Source: CAVQBJ01 sp963819075
GTDB lineage: Bacteria > Actinomycetota > Thermoleophilia > Solirubrobacterales > Solirubrobacteraceae
DNA: 64,000 nucleotides
Direction of reading: 5' to 3'
Assembly (NCBI GenBank): GCA_963819075.1
Contig: CAWFUP010000002.1
Location: 62,001 to 126,000, forward strand
The notes below the pieces were generated by a model. The model was not told the origin of the DNA. It saw only the letters and a program-made list of their open reading frames with translations, and ran no database searches. Below are positions 18,860 to 28,138 of the stretch, one piece after another. Numbering within the stretch: position 1 is the stretch's first letter; each line of letters begins with the position of its first letter. Position numbers and translations under genes: made by a program.

Positions 18860-21112
18860 TCACGCGAACAGCGCGGCGAGCGCGCCCGCCGCGTCGCGCA
18901 GCTCGTCCAGATCGACCGCGACGGCCGTGTCGCCGACCTCGATGTGCAACCGCTCCCCGCCCACCTCGCCGAGCGTCATCGCGCGCGTGTGCGCGCCGAT
19001 CGCACGTAGCACCGCCGGCGACCCGGAGACGACGAAGCCGCCCGGCGATTCGCCGAACAGCGCCGGCAGGGGCTTGGCGTGACCGGGCGTCAGCACCGCC
19101 GGGTCGATCCGCACACGCGCGCCGCGTCCGCCCGCGAGCACGCACTCGGCGAGCGCCACCGCGAGGCCCCCCTCGGCGACATCGTGGGCGCTCGACAACG
19201 AGCCCTCGCGCACGGCGCGGCGAACCGCCTCGATCGCCGCGCGCACCGCGTCCACGTCGAAGTCCGGCAGCGTCGGCGGAAGCTCGGCCCCGGCGAGCTT
19301 GGCGAGCTCGGAACCGTGCAGGTCGGGCGCGAACGGGCCGACCAGCGCGACCTCGTCGCCATCACGGGTGAAGCCGAGGCACCCGGCGTGGCGCGCGTCG
19401 GGCAGGCTCCCGACCATCCCGACGACCGGCGTCGGGTAGATCGGCCCATCGGCGCCCTCGTTGTAGAGCGAGACGTTGCCGCCGACGACGGGCACGTCGA
19501 GCGCGCGGCAGGCATCGGCGAGGCCGCGCACGGACTCGGTGAGCTGCCAGGCGATGTACGGCTTCTCGGGGTTGCCGAAGTTCAGGCAGTTGGTCAGTCC
19601 GAGGGGCTCGGCGCCGGCGCAGGCGAGGTTGGCGGCGCACTCGAGCACGGCCTCGACGGTCCCGCGATACGGGTCGCAGGCCACGCGGCGCCCGTTCGCA
19701 TCGATTGACACGGCGAGGGCCGGCACCGGGGCATCGTCGCCGTCGCGCGCGGCGAGAGCCGGGTCGAGCACGAGCACGGCGGCGTCGCTCTCGGCCGGAC
19801 GGCGCACGGTGCGCGACTGCACGACGCAGTCGTACTGCTCGAACAGCGGCCGGCGCGAGGCGAGGTTGGCGCTCGACAGCAGCGCAAGCAGCGCCTCACG
19901 CGGGTCCTCGCCGCGCAGCGAGCGGGGCGGCGGCGGATACAACTGCGTCGGCGGGCGCTCGGGCGCCAGGTCGTACAGCGGGCAGTCGTCGACGAGCGCG
20001 CGCACCGGCATGTCGCCGACGACCTCACCGTCGTGCAGAACGCGCATGTGCCCGCTCGCGGTGATCTCCCCGATCACCGTCGCCCGGGTCTCCCAGAGCG
20101 CGCAAACCGCGAGCACCTCCTCCACCCGCTCGGGCTGCGCCACGCAGAGCATGCGCTCCTGCGACTCGGAGACCATGATCTCGAACGGCTCGAGCCCCTC
20201 CTCGCGCAGCGGCACCCGGTCGACGTGGAGGTCGATGCCAACCTCACCCTTGCTCGCCATCTCCGCGGCCGACGACGTCAGACCGGCGGCACCGAGGTCC
20301 TGTAGGGCGACGAGCAGATCGCGGTCGAGGAGCTCGAGCGAGCACTCGAGCAGCTTCTTCTCCTCGAACGGGTCGCCGATCTGCACGCTCGGGCGCTTGG
20401 CCGCATCGTCGGAGCCGAGCTCGGCGCTCGCCAGCACCGACGCCCCGCCGATCCCGTCGCGCCCGGTCGAGGCGCCGAACAGGATGACCGCGTTGCCGAC
20501 GCCCGCGGCGGCGGAGCGGATGAGCCGCTCGCGCGGCGCCAGTCCGAGGCACATCGCGTTGATGAGGCAGTTCTGCTCGTACGGGCCCTCGAAGTAGACC
20601 TCGCCGCCGATCGTCGGCACGCCGATCGAGTTGCCGTAGTGGCCGATCCCGGCGACGGCGCGGTCGAGCAGGTAGCGCGACCGCTCGCTCGTGGCCTCGC
20701 CGAAGCGCAGCGAGTCGAGTACGGCGATCGGCCGCGCGCCGACGGCGAACACGTCCCGCAGGATGCCGCCGACGCCGGTGGCCGCCCCCTGGAAGGGCTC
20801 GACGGCGCTCGGGTGGTTGTGCGACTCGACCTTGAAGGCGCACACCAGGCCGCCGCCCACGTCGACGGCGCCGGCGTTCTCGCCCGGGCCCATGACGAGC
20901 GCCGGGCCCTCGGTGGGCAGCGTGCGCAGGAGCTTCTTGGAGTGCTTGTAGGAGCAGTGCTCGGACCACAGCAGCGAGAAGCAGGCGAGCTCGACGTCGG
21001 TCGGCGTGCGGCCGAGCTTCGCCACGATGAGCGCGAACTCCGACTCGGTGAGTCCGAGCTCGAGCGCGCGGGCGAGGCCGGCGGAGGACTCCGGAAGCGC
21101 GGTCTCAGGCAC
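18860..21112 (-). CDS. purL: Phosphoribosylformylglycinamidine synthase, large subunit
   Basis: ATP-dependent amination of FGAR to FGAM, with ammonia from PurQ. At 750 aa it is the small PurL type that needs PurQ and PurS. Family segments are LWSEHCSYKHSKKLL near the N-terminus, VFKVESHNHPSA-like CAFKVESHNHPSAVEP, GATGVGGILRD-like ATGVGGILRDVFAVGARP, and the second ATP-grasp-like half with VGGNVSLYNEG and SAHDVAEGGLAVALAE. Its GTG start (21112) overlaps the purQ stop by 8 nt (GTGCCTGA), indicating translational coupling. Confidence 0.97.
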   Translation of the reverse strand: MPETALPESSAGLARALELGLTESEFALIVAKLGRTPTDVELACFSLLWSEHCSYKHSKKLLRTLPTEGPALVMGPGENAGAVDVGGGLVCAFKVESHNHPSAVEPFQGAATGVGGILRDVFAVGARPIAVLDSLRFGEATSERSRYLLDRAVAGIGHYGNSIGVPTIGGEVYFEGPYEQNCLINAMCLGLAPRERLIRSAAAGVGNAVILFGASTGRDGIGGASVLASAELGSDDAAKRPSVQIGDPFEEKKLLECSLELLDRDLLVALQDLGAAGLTSSAAEMASKGEVGIDLHVDRVPLREEGLEPFEIMVSESQERMLCVAQPERVEEVLAVCALWETRATVIGEITASGHMRVLHDGEVVGDMPVRALVDDCPLYDLAPERPPTQLYPPPPRSLRGEDPREALLALLSSANLASRRPLFEQYDCVVQSRTVRRPAESDAAVLVLDPALAARDGDDAPVPALAVSIDANGRRVACDPYRGTVEAVLECAANLACAGAEPLGLTNCLNFGNPEKPYIAWQLTESVRGLADACRALDVPVVGGNVSLYNEGADGPIYPTPVVGMVGSLPDARHAGCLGFTRDGDEVALVGPFAPDLHGSELAKLAGAELPPTLPDFDVDAVRAAIEAVRRAVREGSLSSAHDVAEGGLAVALAECVLAGGRGARVRIDPAVLTPGHAKPLPALFGESPGGFVVSGSPAVLRAIGAHTRAMTLGEVGGERLHIEVGDTAVAVDLDELRDAAGALAALFA

Positions 21113-21794
21113 GGGCGAGCGGCCGCGAGCCGCCGGCCACCGCCGCGGCCATCGAGGCGAACAGAGTCAGCCCGTCGTCGGAGCCGCTGAGCGTCTCGAC
21201 CGCGTGCTCGGGGTGGGGCATCAGACCGAGGACGTTGCCCGCCTCGTTGCACACGCCGGCGATGTCGTCCAGCGAGCCGTTCGGGTTCTCGCCCGGCGCG
21301 TAGCGGAGCACGATCTGCCCGCGCGCCCGCATCGAGGCCAGCAGCGGCGCGGGCGCGTAGTAGCGCCCGGTTGTGTGCTTGACCGGGATCGACAGCCGGT
21401 CGCCCTCGGCGCAGGCCGCCGTGAACGGCGTGTCGGCGTTGACCACGTCGAGCTCGACCTGGCGGCACACGAAGCGCAGGCCGGCGTTCGGCAGGAGCGC
21501 GCCGGGGAGCAGGCCGGCCTCGCAGCAGACCTGGAAGCCGTTGCAGATACCGAGCACCAGACCGCCGTCGCGCGCGAACTCGGCGACCGCGTCCATGACC
21601 GGTGCGAAGCGGGCGATGGCCCCGGCGCGGAGATAGTCGCCGTAGGAGAAGCCGCCGGGGACGATGACCGCGTCGACGCCGTGCAGGTCGCGCTCGGCGT
21701 GCCATAACAGCTCGGCGTCGCCGACGCGCGCCGCGGCCAGCTGCGCATCGACCTCGTCGCAGGAGCCGGGGAAGCGCACGACGCCAAACCTCAC
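21105..21794 (-). CDS. purQ: Phosphoribosylformylglycinamidine synthase, glutaminase subunit
   Basis: Class-I glutamine amidotransferase that supplies ammonia to PurL. The 229-aa product begins VRFGVVRFPGSCDEVD. It has PGGFSYGDYLRAGAIAR, the nucleophile Cys in GICNGFQV, and the catalytic His and Glu in GLMPHPEHAVE. GTG 21794 overlaps the purS TGA in a GTGA, and its own stop overlaps the purL start. The longer frame upstream would overlap purS completely and is rejected. Confidence 0.96.
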   Translation of the reverse strand: MRFGVVRFPGSCDEVDAQLAAARVGDAELLWHAERDLHGVDAVIVPGGFSYGDYLRAGAIARFAPVMDAVAEFARDGGLVLGICNGFQVCCEAGLLPGALLPNAGLRFVCRQVELDVVNADTPFTAACAEGDRLSIPVKHTTGRYYAPAPLLASMRARGQIVLRYAPGENPNGSLDDIAGVCNEAGNVLGLMPHPEHAVETLSGSDDGLTLFASMAAAVAGGSRPLARA

Positions 21795-22042
21795 TGCGAC
21801 GCGCCCTCGACCGGTGCGCCGTCCTCGCCGAGGACCTCGTAGTCCTCGATGAGCGGGTTGGTGAGCAGGCGCTCGCACATGGCCGGCAGCTGGGCCGGAT
21901 CCTCGACGTCGAGCTCGATGAGACGGCCGACGTGCACGTTGTGCACGCCGCGGAACCCGAGCGCCGGCAGCGCGCGCTCGACGACCTGACCCTGCGGGTC
22001 GAGGATCCCGGCCTTGGGCCGGACGAGAACGCGCGCCCTCAC
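21791..22042 (-). CDS. purS: Phosphoribosylformylglycinamidine synthase, PurS subunit
   Basis: The 83-aa PurS bridges PurL and PurQ for ammonia transfer. It has the family pattern: RVLVRPKAGILDPQG at the N-terminus, GFRGVHNVHVGRLIELDV in the middle and CERLLTNPLIEDYEV near the end. GTG 22042 overlaps the purC TGA, and its own stop overlaps the purQ start. This places it in the tightly coupled purC-S-Q-L operon. Confidence 0.96.
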   Translation of the reverse strand: MRARVLVRPKAGILDPQGQVVERALPALGFRGVHNVHVGRLIELDVEDPAQLPAMCERLLTNPLIEDYEVLGEDGAPVEGASQ

Positions 22043-22953
22043 GGTGCCGAGGTGGCCTCGGCCCGAGCGCCCACTCCGACGCGCGCCAGCCAGGCGGCGA
22101 GCGGCTCGCCGCTGATGCGCTCGTAGGCCTGCGCGTACAGCTGCTGCGTGCGCGCGACGATGTCCGCCGGGATCGGCGGCGCGGGCGGCGTCTTGTCCCA
22201 GCCCGTTCCGGCGGCCCAGTCGCGCACGTACTGCTTGTCGAAGCTCGGCTGGGCGCGACCCGGCTCGTAGCGGTCAGCGGGCCAGAAGCGCGAGGAGTCG
22301 GGCGTCAGTACCTCGTCGGCGAGCGTCAGCATGCCGTCGGTGTCGAGGCCGAACTCGAACTTCGTGTCGGCCAGGATGATCCCGCGCTCCAGCGCGTGCT
22401 CGGCCGCGCGCGAGTACAGGGCGATGGAGACGTCGCGTAGTCGTTCGGCCAAGCGCCGATCGCCGATCGCCCGCACCGCGGCCTCGAAGTCGATGTTCTC
22501 GTCGTGCTCGCCGATCTCGGCCTTCGTGGCCGGTGTGTAGATCGGCTCGGGCAGCCGCTCGGATTCGCGCAGGCCGCCCGGCAGCGCGATGCCGCAGACC
22601 GACCCGGTCGCCTGGTAGTCCTTCCAGCCCGAGCCCGACAGATAGCCGCGCACGACGCACTCGACCGGCAGCATGTCGAGCTTGCGCACCGCGAGCGCGC
22701 GCCCGCGAACCGCGTCGGGAACGTCCTCGGTGGTCGAGACGAGGTGGTTGGGCACGATCGCCTCGGTGAGGTGAAACCAGAACACCGACAGGCCGGTCAG
22801 GACGGCGCCCTTGCCCGGAATCGGGGTGGGATGCACGACGTCGTAGGTGGAGATGCGATCGGAGGCGACCATCAGGATGCGGTCGCCGAGCTCGTACATC
22901 TCGCGCACCTTCCCGGCGGAGAGAAGCGGCAGATCGAGCGGCTCGGTGCTCAC
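22039..22953 (-). CDS. purC: Phosphoribosylaminoimidazole-succinocarboxamide synthase (SAICAR synthetase)
   Basis: Ligates aspartate to CAIR using ATP. The 304-aa protein has LLSAGKVREMYELGD (ATP-binding strand), ASDRISTYDVV, IPGKGAVLTGLSVFWF, ECVVRGYLSGSGWKDY and ILADTKFEFGLD with LADEVLTPDSSRFW. GTG 22953 (VSTEPLDL) is preferred: TAGCAT sits 7 nt upstream, a leaderless layout, and upstream codons are not conserved in the family. It heads the purC-purS-purQ-purL operon and is divergent from the FG-GAP gene at 23124. Confidence 0.95.
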   Translation of the reverse strand: MSTEPLDLPLLSAGKVREMYELGDRILMVASDRISTYDVVHPTPIPGKGAVLTGLSVFWFHLTEAIVPNHLVSTTEDVPDAVRGRALAVRKLDMLPVECVVRGYLSGSGWKDYQATGSVCGIALPGGLRESERLPEPIYTPATKAEIGEHDENIDFEAAVRAIGDRRLAERLRDVSIALYSRAAEHALERGIILADTKFEFGLDTDGMLTLADEVLTPDSSRFWPADRYEPGRAQPSFDKQYVRDWAAGTGWDKTPPAPPIPADIVARTQQLYAQAYERISGEPLAAWLARVGVGARAEATSAP

Positions 22954-22960
22954 GGCCCTG

Positions 22961-22966
22961 ATGCTA
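22961..22966 (-). promoter_or_regulatory. -10 element of the leaderless purC operon promoter
   Basis: TAGCAT on the minus strand, then CAGGGCC and the purC GTG. The 7-nt distance puts the transcription start at or next to the start codon. A weak TCGTTG lies 17 bp further upstream. Confidence 0.45.
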
Positions 22967-23123
22967 GCGACCGCGCCGAACGACAACGACCGCGGCGCGG
23001 GGCGCCGCTCAGTAGTTGCTTGCGCGCGAACCGGCCCGAAATGCCTCCCCGATGCTGCATACTCTCTCAGCCCCGGGCGCAACTGGGTCGGCTGCCGCGG
23101 GTTCGGTAGGAGGGACAGATCAG

Positions 23124-25649
23124 ATGCGAGACTGCACTGCGCTAGCCGGAGCCGCGATCGATGCGGGCGCGCCGGCCCGGGTCGATCGCCGCCGCTGGGC
23201 GGCGCTCATCGCTGCCCTGGCCGCGCTCGCGCTCGCCGCGCCGGCGATCGGATACTGGCTCGCCTCGAATCGCGGCGCCGAGGAGATCGTGCCCTCGCGC
23301 AGCGTCCCGGCCGCCAAGCTGTCGGCCGTCTCGAGCGCCCGCGTCTGGGCCCAGCTGCCCCCGCTCGCGCGGCTGGCGATCTCGCGTGGTGTCGGCTCCG
23401 TCGAGCCGGCGTACTGGGCGACGCGCGCCGGCTCGAGCCTGCAGGCGCGCAACCCCGCGGAGCGCTTCACCGCCGGCTTCGTTCCCGGCGGCGTCACCGT
23501 GAGCGACGCGCTCGGTCGCCTCGGCCTGTCGCTGCGCTCGCTGCGCGCCGGCGGGCGCTCGGTCGCCCTCGCCGCCGCACTTCCAGCGCCCCGCGCCAAC
23601 CGCGTGTCCTATGACCGCGGCGCGATCTCTGAGTGGTATGCCAACGGGCCGCTCGGCCTCGAGCAGGGCTTCAGCGTCGCGCGGGCCGCCGGATCGTCGC
23701 TCGCGCTGTCGGTCGCATTGCACGGGCGCGGCCTGCGGGCGCGAGCCGCCGCGGGCGGCATCGACCTGCTGGCCGGCCGGCGCGTCGCCTGGCGCTACGG
23801 CGGGCTGGCCGCGGCCGACGCGCGCGGCCGCACGCTGCCGGCGTGGATGAGCCTGCGCGGTTCGACCGTCGTGCTGCACGTGCGCACCGCCGGCGCGAGC
23901 TTCCCCGTCCTCGTCGACCCGACCCTCACGCCCGTCATCCAGCAGGGCGTCCTCACGGCGGGCGACGGCGCCGCGAGCGACGCGTTCGGGCAGTCGGTCG
24001 CCGTGTCCGGCTCGGTCATCGCCGTCGGCGCCCAGGGCGCCACCGCCGGTGGACAGCAGGGCGCGGGTGCGGTGTACGTGTTCAGCGAGCCGGCGACCGG
24101 CTGGGCCAGCACCACGAGCGCCGCCAAGCTCACGGCTTCCGCCCCGCAATCGGGCGCCGGCCTCGGGACTTCGGTGGCGATCTCGGGCACTACGATCCTG
24201 GCCGGCGCGCCGATGGCGGGAGCGGGAACGGTGCTTCTGTTCAACGAGCCCACCGGCGGCTGGGCAAGCGAGAACGAGAGCGGCAACCTCAACGAGCCCT
24301 CGCCCGGTACGAGCGACGAGTTCGGTGCCTCGCTCGCGGCCTCCGGAGGCACCGTCGTTGTCGGCGCGCCATTGTGGAACAACTTCTCGGGCTCGGTGGA
24401 CGTCTACACCAAGCCCTCGAGTGGCTGGGCCACCGAGGGCCAGGCCGCACAGCTGACGACGACGGCCAGCGGATACGCCGGTCTCGGCTGGTCGGTGGCA
24501 ATGAGCGGCTCGACGGTCGTGGCCGGCGCCCCGCTCAGCAACAACCCGGCCGGCAACAACCTGGTCGGCCAGCTCATGGTCTACACCGAGCCGGCGAGCG
24601 GCTGGGCGAACGCAACCCAGACGGCGCTGCTGTCGAGCTCCACGGGGATGACGGGCGACGGGCTCGGCCAGTCGGTCGGCGTGTCCGGCACGACGGTGGT
24701 CGGCGGCGCCGCGAGCGCGACCGTCGGCTCGAACTCCGACCAGGGGATCGCCTACCTGTTCACCGAGCCCGCGACGGGGGGGTGGGCCAACGCCACCGAG
24801 TCGGCCCGCCTGGAGGCCCCGTCCGGTTCGGCGAACGACAGCCTCGGGGCGTCGGTGGCGGTCTCCGGGCCGGAGGCGTTTGCCGGCGCGCCCGGGTCGC
24901 AGGTCGGTTCGAACACCGCGCAGGGCGCGACCTACGTGTTCAGCGAGCCACAGGGCGGCTGGCCGGTCGGGCAGTCACCCTCACCCGCGCCGGTCATAGC
25001 GCCATCCTCGACGCTCACCGAGGCCACCGGCAGCGTCGGGGACGCGTTCGGCTGGAGCGCGGCGATCTCCGGATCCAGCCTCGTGGTCGGCGCGAATGCC
25101 GAGACGGTCAACGGACAGAATGCGCAGGGCACGGCCGTCATATTCAACGGCGTCACCCAGTCGACCGGGCCTGGCGGAACCAGCAACCCACCCGGCACCA
25201 GCGGCCCGACCGGCCCCGGCGGCTCGGCCTTGCGCAACTACGCGACGGTCACCGCGGTCAGCGGCGGCCCCGCTCGCGCGACGGTCTCGCTGAAGTGCAC
25301 GGCCACAGCGGGCAAGTGCGTGGCCGCAAACGCCCTACTCGTCATCGAGGAGAAGCTCGTCGGCAAGCGGATCGTGGCGACGCAGGCGAAGGCGAAGCCA
25401 AGGACGAAGACCACCCTCAAGCGCGTCACGGTCGGGGCGGCCCACGTCACGCTGGCCGCGCGGGCGCACGCGACGCTGGTCGTCAACCTCAACCCGACGG
25501 GCCGGGCGCTGCTCGGCCCGCACGCGAAGATGGCGGTCGGGGTGAGCGTCAGCTCGGTCGGGCGGGTGCTGCGCCTGGCCACGGTGACGATCACCCACCC
25601 GGCGCCGGCGAAGAAGGGGAAATCGGTCACGAAGAAGAAGAAGCCGTAG
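23124..25649 (+). CDS. Secreted or membrane-anchored FG-GAP seven-bladed propeller protein, paralogue A
   Basis: 841 aa starting at ATG 23124, nine nt after AGGAGGG; the ORF's extra 36 codons upstream are rejected. Residues about 23-45 are a membrane span (ALIAALAALALAAPAIGYW). An N-terminal domain of about 220 residues follows (RLAISRGVGSVEPAYWATRAG). Seven FG-GAP blades come next, each with a core such as FGQSVAVSGSVIAVGA and a strand such as AVYVFSEPATGW. Then come a Gly/Pro/Thr linker and a C-terminal beta domain (YATVTAVSGGPARATVSLKC) with a basic KKGKSVTKKKKP tail. It is 63% Gly/Ala/Ser/Thr-like in appearance. A binding or adhesion role is likely. A -10-like CATACT lies at 23060. It is a tandem duplicate of the next gene. 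Confidence 0.85.
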   Translation: MRDCTALAGAAIDAGAPARVDRRRWAALIAALAALALAAPAIGYWLASNRGAEEIVPSRSVPAAKLSAVSSARVWAQLPPLARLAISRGVGSVEPAYWATRAGSSLQARNPAERFTAGFVPGGVTVSDALGRLGLSLRSLRAGGRSVALAAALPAPRANRVSYDRGAISEWYANGPLGLEQGFSVARAAGSSLALSVALHGRGLRARAAAGGIDLLAGRRVAWRYGGLAAADARGRTLPAWMSLRGSTVVLHVRTAGASFPVLVDPTLTPVIQQGVLTAGDGAASDAFGQSVAVSGSVIAVGAQGATAGGQQGAGAVYVFSEPATGWASTTSAAKLTASAPQSGAGLGTSVAISGTTILAGAPMAGAGTVLLFNEPTGGWASENESGNLNEPSPGTSDEFGASLAASGGTVVVGAPLWNNFSGSVDVYTKPSSGWATEGQAAQLTTTASGYAGLGWSVAMSGSTVVAGAPLSNNPAGNNLVGQLMVYTEPASGWANATQTALLSSSTGMTGDGLGQSVGVSGTTVVGGAASATVGSNSDQGIAYLFTEPATGGWANATESARLEAPSGSANDSLGASVAVSGPEAFAGAPGSQVGSNTAQGATYVFSEPQGGWPVGQSPSPAPVIAPSSTLTEATGSVGDAFGWSAAISGSSLVVGANAETVNGQNAQGTAVIFNGVTQSTGPGGTSNPPGTSGPTGPGGSALRNYATVTAVSGGPARATVSLKCTATAGKCVAANALLVIEEKLVGKRIVATQAKAKPRTKTTLKRVTVGAAHVTLAARAHATLVVNLNPTGRALLGPHAKMAVGVSVSSVGRVLRLATVTITHPAPAKKGKSVTKKKKP

Positions 25650-25650
25650 G

Positions 25651-25679
25651 CTTAGTGGACGGCGTTGCCGTCCACTAAG
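25651..25679. terminator. Perfect 13-bp hairpin after the FG-GAP gene
   Basis: CTTAGTGGACGGC, loop GTT, then the exact reverse complement, beginning just after the stop codon. No T-run follows (GGGGCAGGGG instead), so it may be a factor-assisted terminator or an mRNA-stability hairpin separating the two paralogues. Confidence 0.6.
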
Positions 25680-25699
25680 GGGCAGGGGGGAGCGGTCAC

Positions 25700-28135
25700 A
25701 TGGATGAGTGCACGGTCGCAAACGGAGCTCGGTCGGTCGGTTGGGCTACGAGCGAGGGCCAGCATCGGTCGCGGCGGGTGGCGGTGGCCACGGCGCAGGC
25801 CGGCCTGCTGGCGGCCATCGTCCTGGCGTCCCTCGCGGGCCCCCGGCCCGCCTCCGTCTCGAGTGACCAGGTGGCCGGCGGAATGCAGCTGTCAACGCTG
25901 GCCCGCCTGGCCATCTCCCGCGGACTCGGCGCGGAGGACCGCGGCTACTGGGCCACGCGCGCGGGCGGCGCCCTCTCGGCTGACAACGCGCGCCAGCGGC
26001 TGGCGATCGACTTCGCCGCGGCCGGCACCACCGTGGCGACGACGCTCGGGCGGGCGCGACTGTCGCTGGAGTCGGCGCGCGGCGACGGGCGCTCGCTGGC
26101 CCTGGCCGGCGCACGGCCAGCGGCGCTCACCAACCGGGTGTCCTATGACCGGGGCCCGATTACGGAGTGGTACGCAAACGGACCGGCGGGGCTGGAGCAG
26201 GGCTTCACCGTCTCTCGCGCTGTCGCCCCGACGGCGCGGCACACGCTGGCCCTGTCGGTCGCCCTGCGGCTCAGCAAAGGGTGGCGGGCGCGCGTGTCGG
26301 CCGGCGCGGTGGAGCTCCTCGCCGGCTCACGGATCGCTCTGCGTTACGGCGGACTGCACGTCGTCGACGCGCGTGGGCGGGACCTGCCGGCCTGGATGAC
26401 GCTTGGCGGCGCGAGCATCACGCTCCACGTGCGCACCGCCGGAGCGCGCTTCCCGCTCGTCGTCGATCCGATCGTGCAGCAGGGCACCCTCCTCGCCGCA
26501 CCGGGTTTCGCCGGAGACGGGCTCGGGCAGGCGGTGGCCGTGTCCGGGTCGCTCGTCGCGGTCGGCGCTCCCGGCGTCACGGTCGGCGGGCAACAGGGCG
26601 CGGGCGCGGTGTACGTGTTCAGCGAGCCGTCGGGCGGGTGGGCGAGCGCCGACGGCGCCGTCGAGATGACCGCCTCCTCCCCGCAGGCCGGCGCCGGGCT
26701 CGGTGGCTCGGTCGCGATCTCGGGCGACACGATCCTGGCCGGCGCGCCGAACGCAACGGTCGGCAACCTGACGCCGGGCACGGTGCTCCTGTTCAACGAG
26801 CCCGCGAGCGGCTGGGCGAGCGAGCACGAGAGCGGCCAGCTGACCGAGCCGTCGCCGACGAACTTCGACGGGTTCGGCACCTCGCTCGCGGCCTCCGGGA
26901 GCACGGTCGCCGTCGGCGCGCCGCTCGTGGCGAGCCTGTCGGGCGCGGTCGACGTTTACACCGAGCCCGCGAGTGGTTGGGCGACCGAGGGTCCGGCCGG
27001 GCGGCTGACGATGACGGGCGGCGGGATCGGCGCACTGGGCTCGTCGGTGGCGATCGACGGGTCGACGATCGTCGCCGGAGCGCCGTTCGCCGACACCCTC
27101 GCGGGCCAACTCGTCGTGTACGGCGAGCCCTCCGGCGGATGGACCAGCGAGACGCAGACGGCGCTCCTCACCCGCTCCTCGGGGAGCGCCGGCGACACGC
27201 TCGGCCAGTCGGTGGGCATCTCCGGCTCGACGATCGTCGGCGGCGCGCCCGGCGTCACCGTCGGGGCCAACCCGGGCCAGGGCGCGGCGTACGTCTATAC
27301 CCAGTCCTCGTCGGGCTGGGCGAACGCCACCGAGACGCAGGCGCTGACCGCATCGGGCGGCGCCGCCGGCGACGAGCTCGGTGCCGCCGTCGCCATCTCC
27401 GGCTCGACGATTCTCGCCGCGGCGCCCGCCGCGGCCGCCGACGAGGGCGCCGCGTACGCGTTCGGCGAGGGCCAGGGCGGATGGTCGCAGTCGGGCGTCC
27501 TCACCGAGACCGCCGGCGCGGCCGGCGACGCGTTCGGAACGAGCCTGGCGGTGTCCGGCCCGACGCTCGCCGTCGGCGCGCCGGCCGCATCGGGCAATCA
27601 CGGCGCGGTGGTCGTGTTCGGCGGCGTGCCGATCCCGCCACCGGTCGTGACCGGCGCCACGACGACGAGCGCCACGACGACGACCACCACGTCCACGAGC
27701 ACGCTCTCCACGACGACGACGACCGCTCCCCTGCCGGTTGGCCCTCCCGTCCGGTCGGCCGTACCGCCCCGGCACTACGCGACCGTGACCGCCGTGGGCG
27801 GCGGCCCGGGGTACGCCACCGTATCGCTGGCGTGCGCGGCCACGACGGGCAAGTGCACCGCCGCCAACGTGGCGCTGCAGGTCCGCGAGACGCTCGCCGG
27901 CAGCCGCGTGCTGGCGGTGCAGGCGAAGGCGCACTCGGCGCTCGTGGTCATCGGAGACGGGCACGTCACGCTGTCCGCGCGGGCGCATACGACGCTTGTC
28001 GTTCACCTCAACGGGGCGGGCCTCGCGCTGCTGAAGTCACGCGCCCAACTGGCCACCGGGCTGAGCGTCGGCTCGACCGGACGCGTGCTGCGCCTGGCCA
28101 CGGTGACGATCACGCGGCCGGCGAGGCGCCGGTAG
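25700..28135 (+). CDS. Secreted or membrane-anchored FG-GAP seven-bladed propeller protein, paralogue B
   Basis: 811 aa, same architecture as its upstream neighbour: an N-terminal hydrophobic span (QAGLLAAIVLASLAGPRP), a matching RLAISRGLGAEDRGYWATRAG domain, seven FG-GAP blades (LGQSVGISGSTIVGGAP and similar) and the same C-terminal domain (YATVTAVGGGPGYATVSLAC). It differs by a Thr-rich linker of about 35 residues before that domain and by lacking the Lys-rich tail. ATG 25700 follows GGGGGAG. It ends 3 bp from the convergent purB stop. It clearly arose by tandem duplication. Confidence 0.85.
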   Translation: MDECTVANGARSVGWATSEGQHRSRRVAVATAQAGLLAAIVLASLAGPRPASVSSDQVAGGMQLSTLARLAISRGLGAEDRGYWATRAGGALSADNARQRLAIDFAAAGTTVATTLGRARLSLESARGDGRSLALAGARPAALTNRVSYDRGPITEWYANGPAGLEQGFTVSRAVAPTARHTLALSVALRLSKGWRARVSAGAVELLAGSRIALRYGGLHVVDARGRDLPAWMTLGGASITLHVRTAGARFPLVVDPIVQQGTLLAAPGFAGDGLGQAVAVSGSLVAVGAPGVTVGGQQGAGAVYVFSEPSGGWASADGAVEMTASSPQAGAGLGGSVAISGDTILAGAPNATVGNLTPGTVLLFNEPASGWASEHESGQLTEPSPTNFDGFGTSLAASGSTVAVGAPLVASLSGAVDVYTEPASGWATEGPAGRLTMTGGGIGALGSSVAIDGSTIVAGAPFADTLAGQLVVYGEPSGGWTSETQTALLTRSSGSAGDTLGQSVGISGSTIVGGAPGVTVGANPGQGAAYVYTQSSSGWANATETQALTASGGAAGDELGAAVAISGSTILAAAPAAAADEGAAYAFGEGQGGWSQSGVLTETAGAAGDAFGTSLAVSGPTLAVGAPAASGNHGAVVVFGGVPIPPPVVTGATTTSATTTTTTSTSTLSTTTTTAPLPVGPPVRSAVPPRHYATVTAVGGGPGYATVSLACAATTGKCTAANVALQVRETLAGSRVLAVQAKAHSALVVIGDGHVTLSARAHTTLVVHLNGAGLALLKSRAQLATGLSVGSTGRVLRLATVTITRPARRR

Positions 28136-28138
28136 CGC

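Noticed and set aside
16925..19009. 694-aa plus-strand open frame antisense to purF
   Set aside because: purF motifs are unmistakable on the minus strand; the frame is Arg/Ala-rich without a plausible start.
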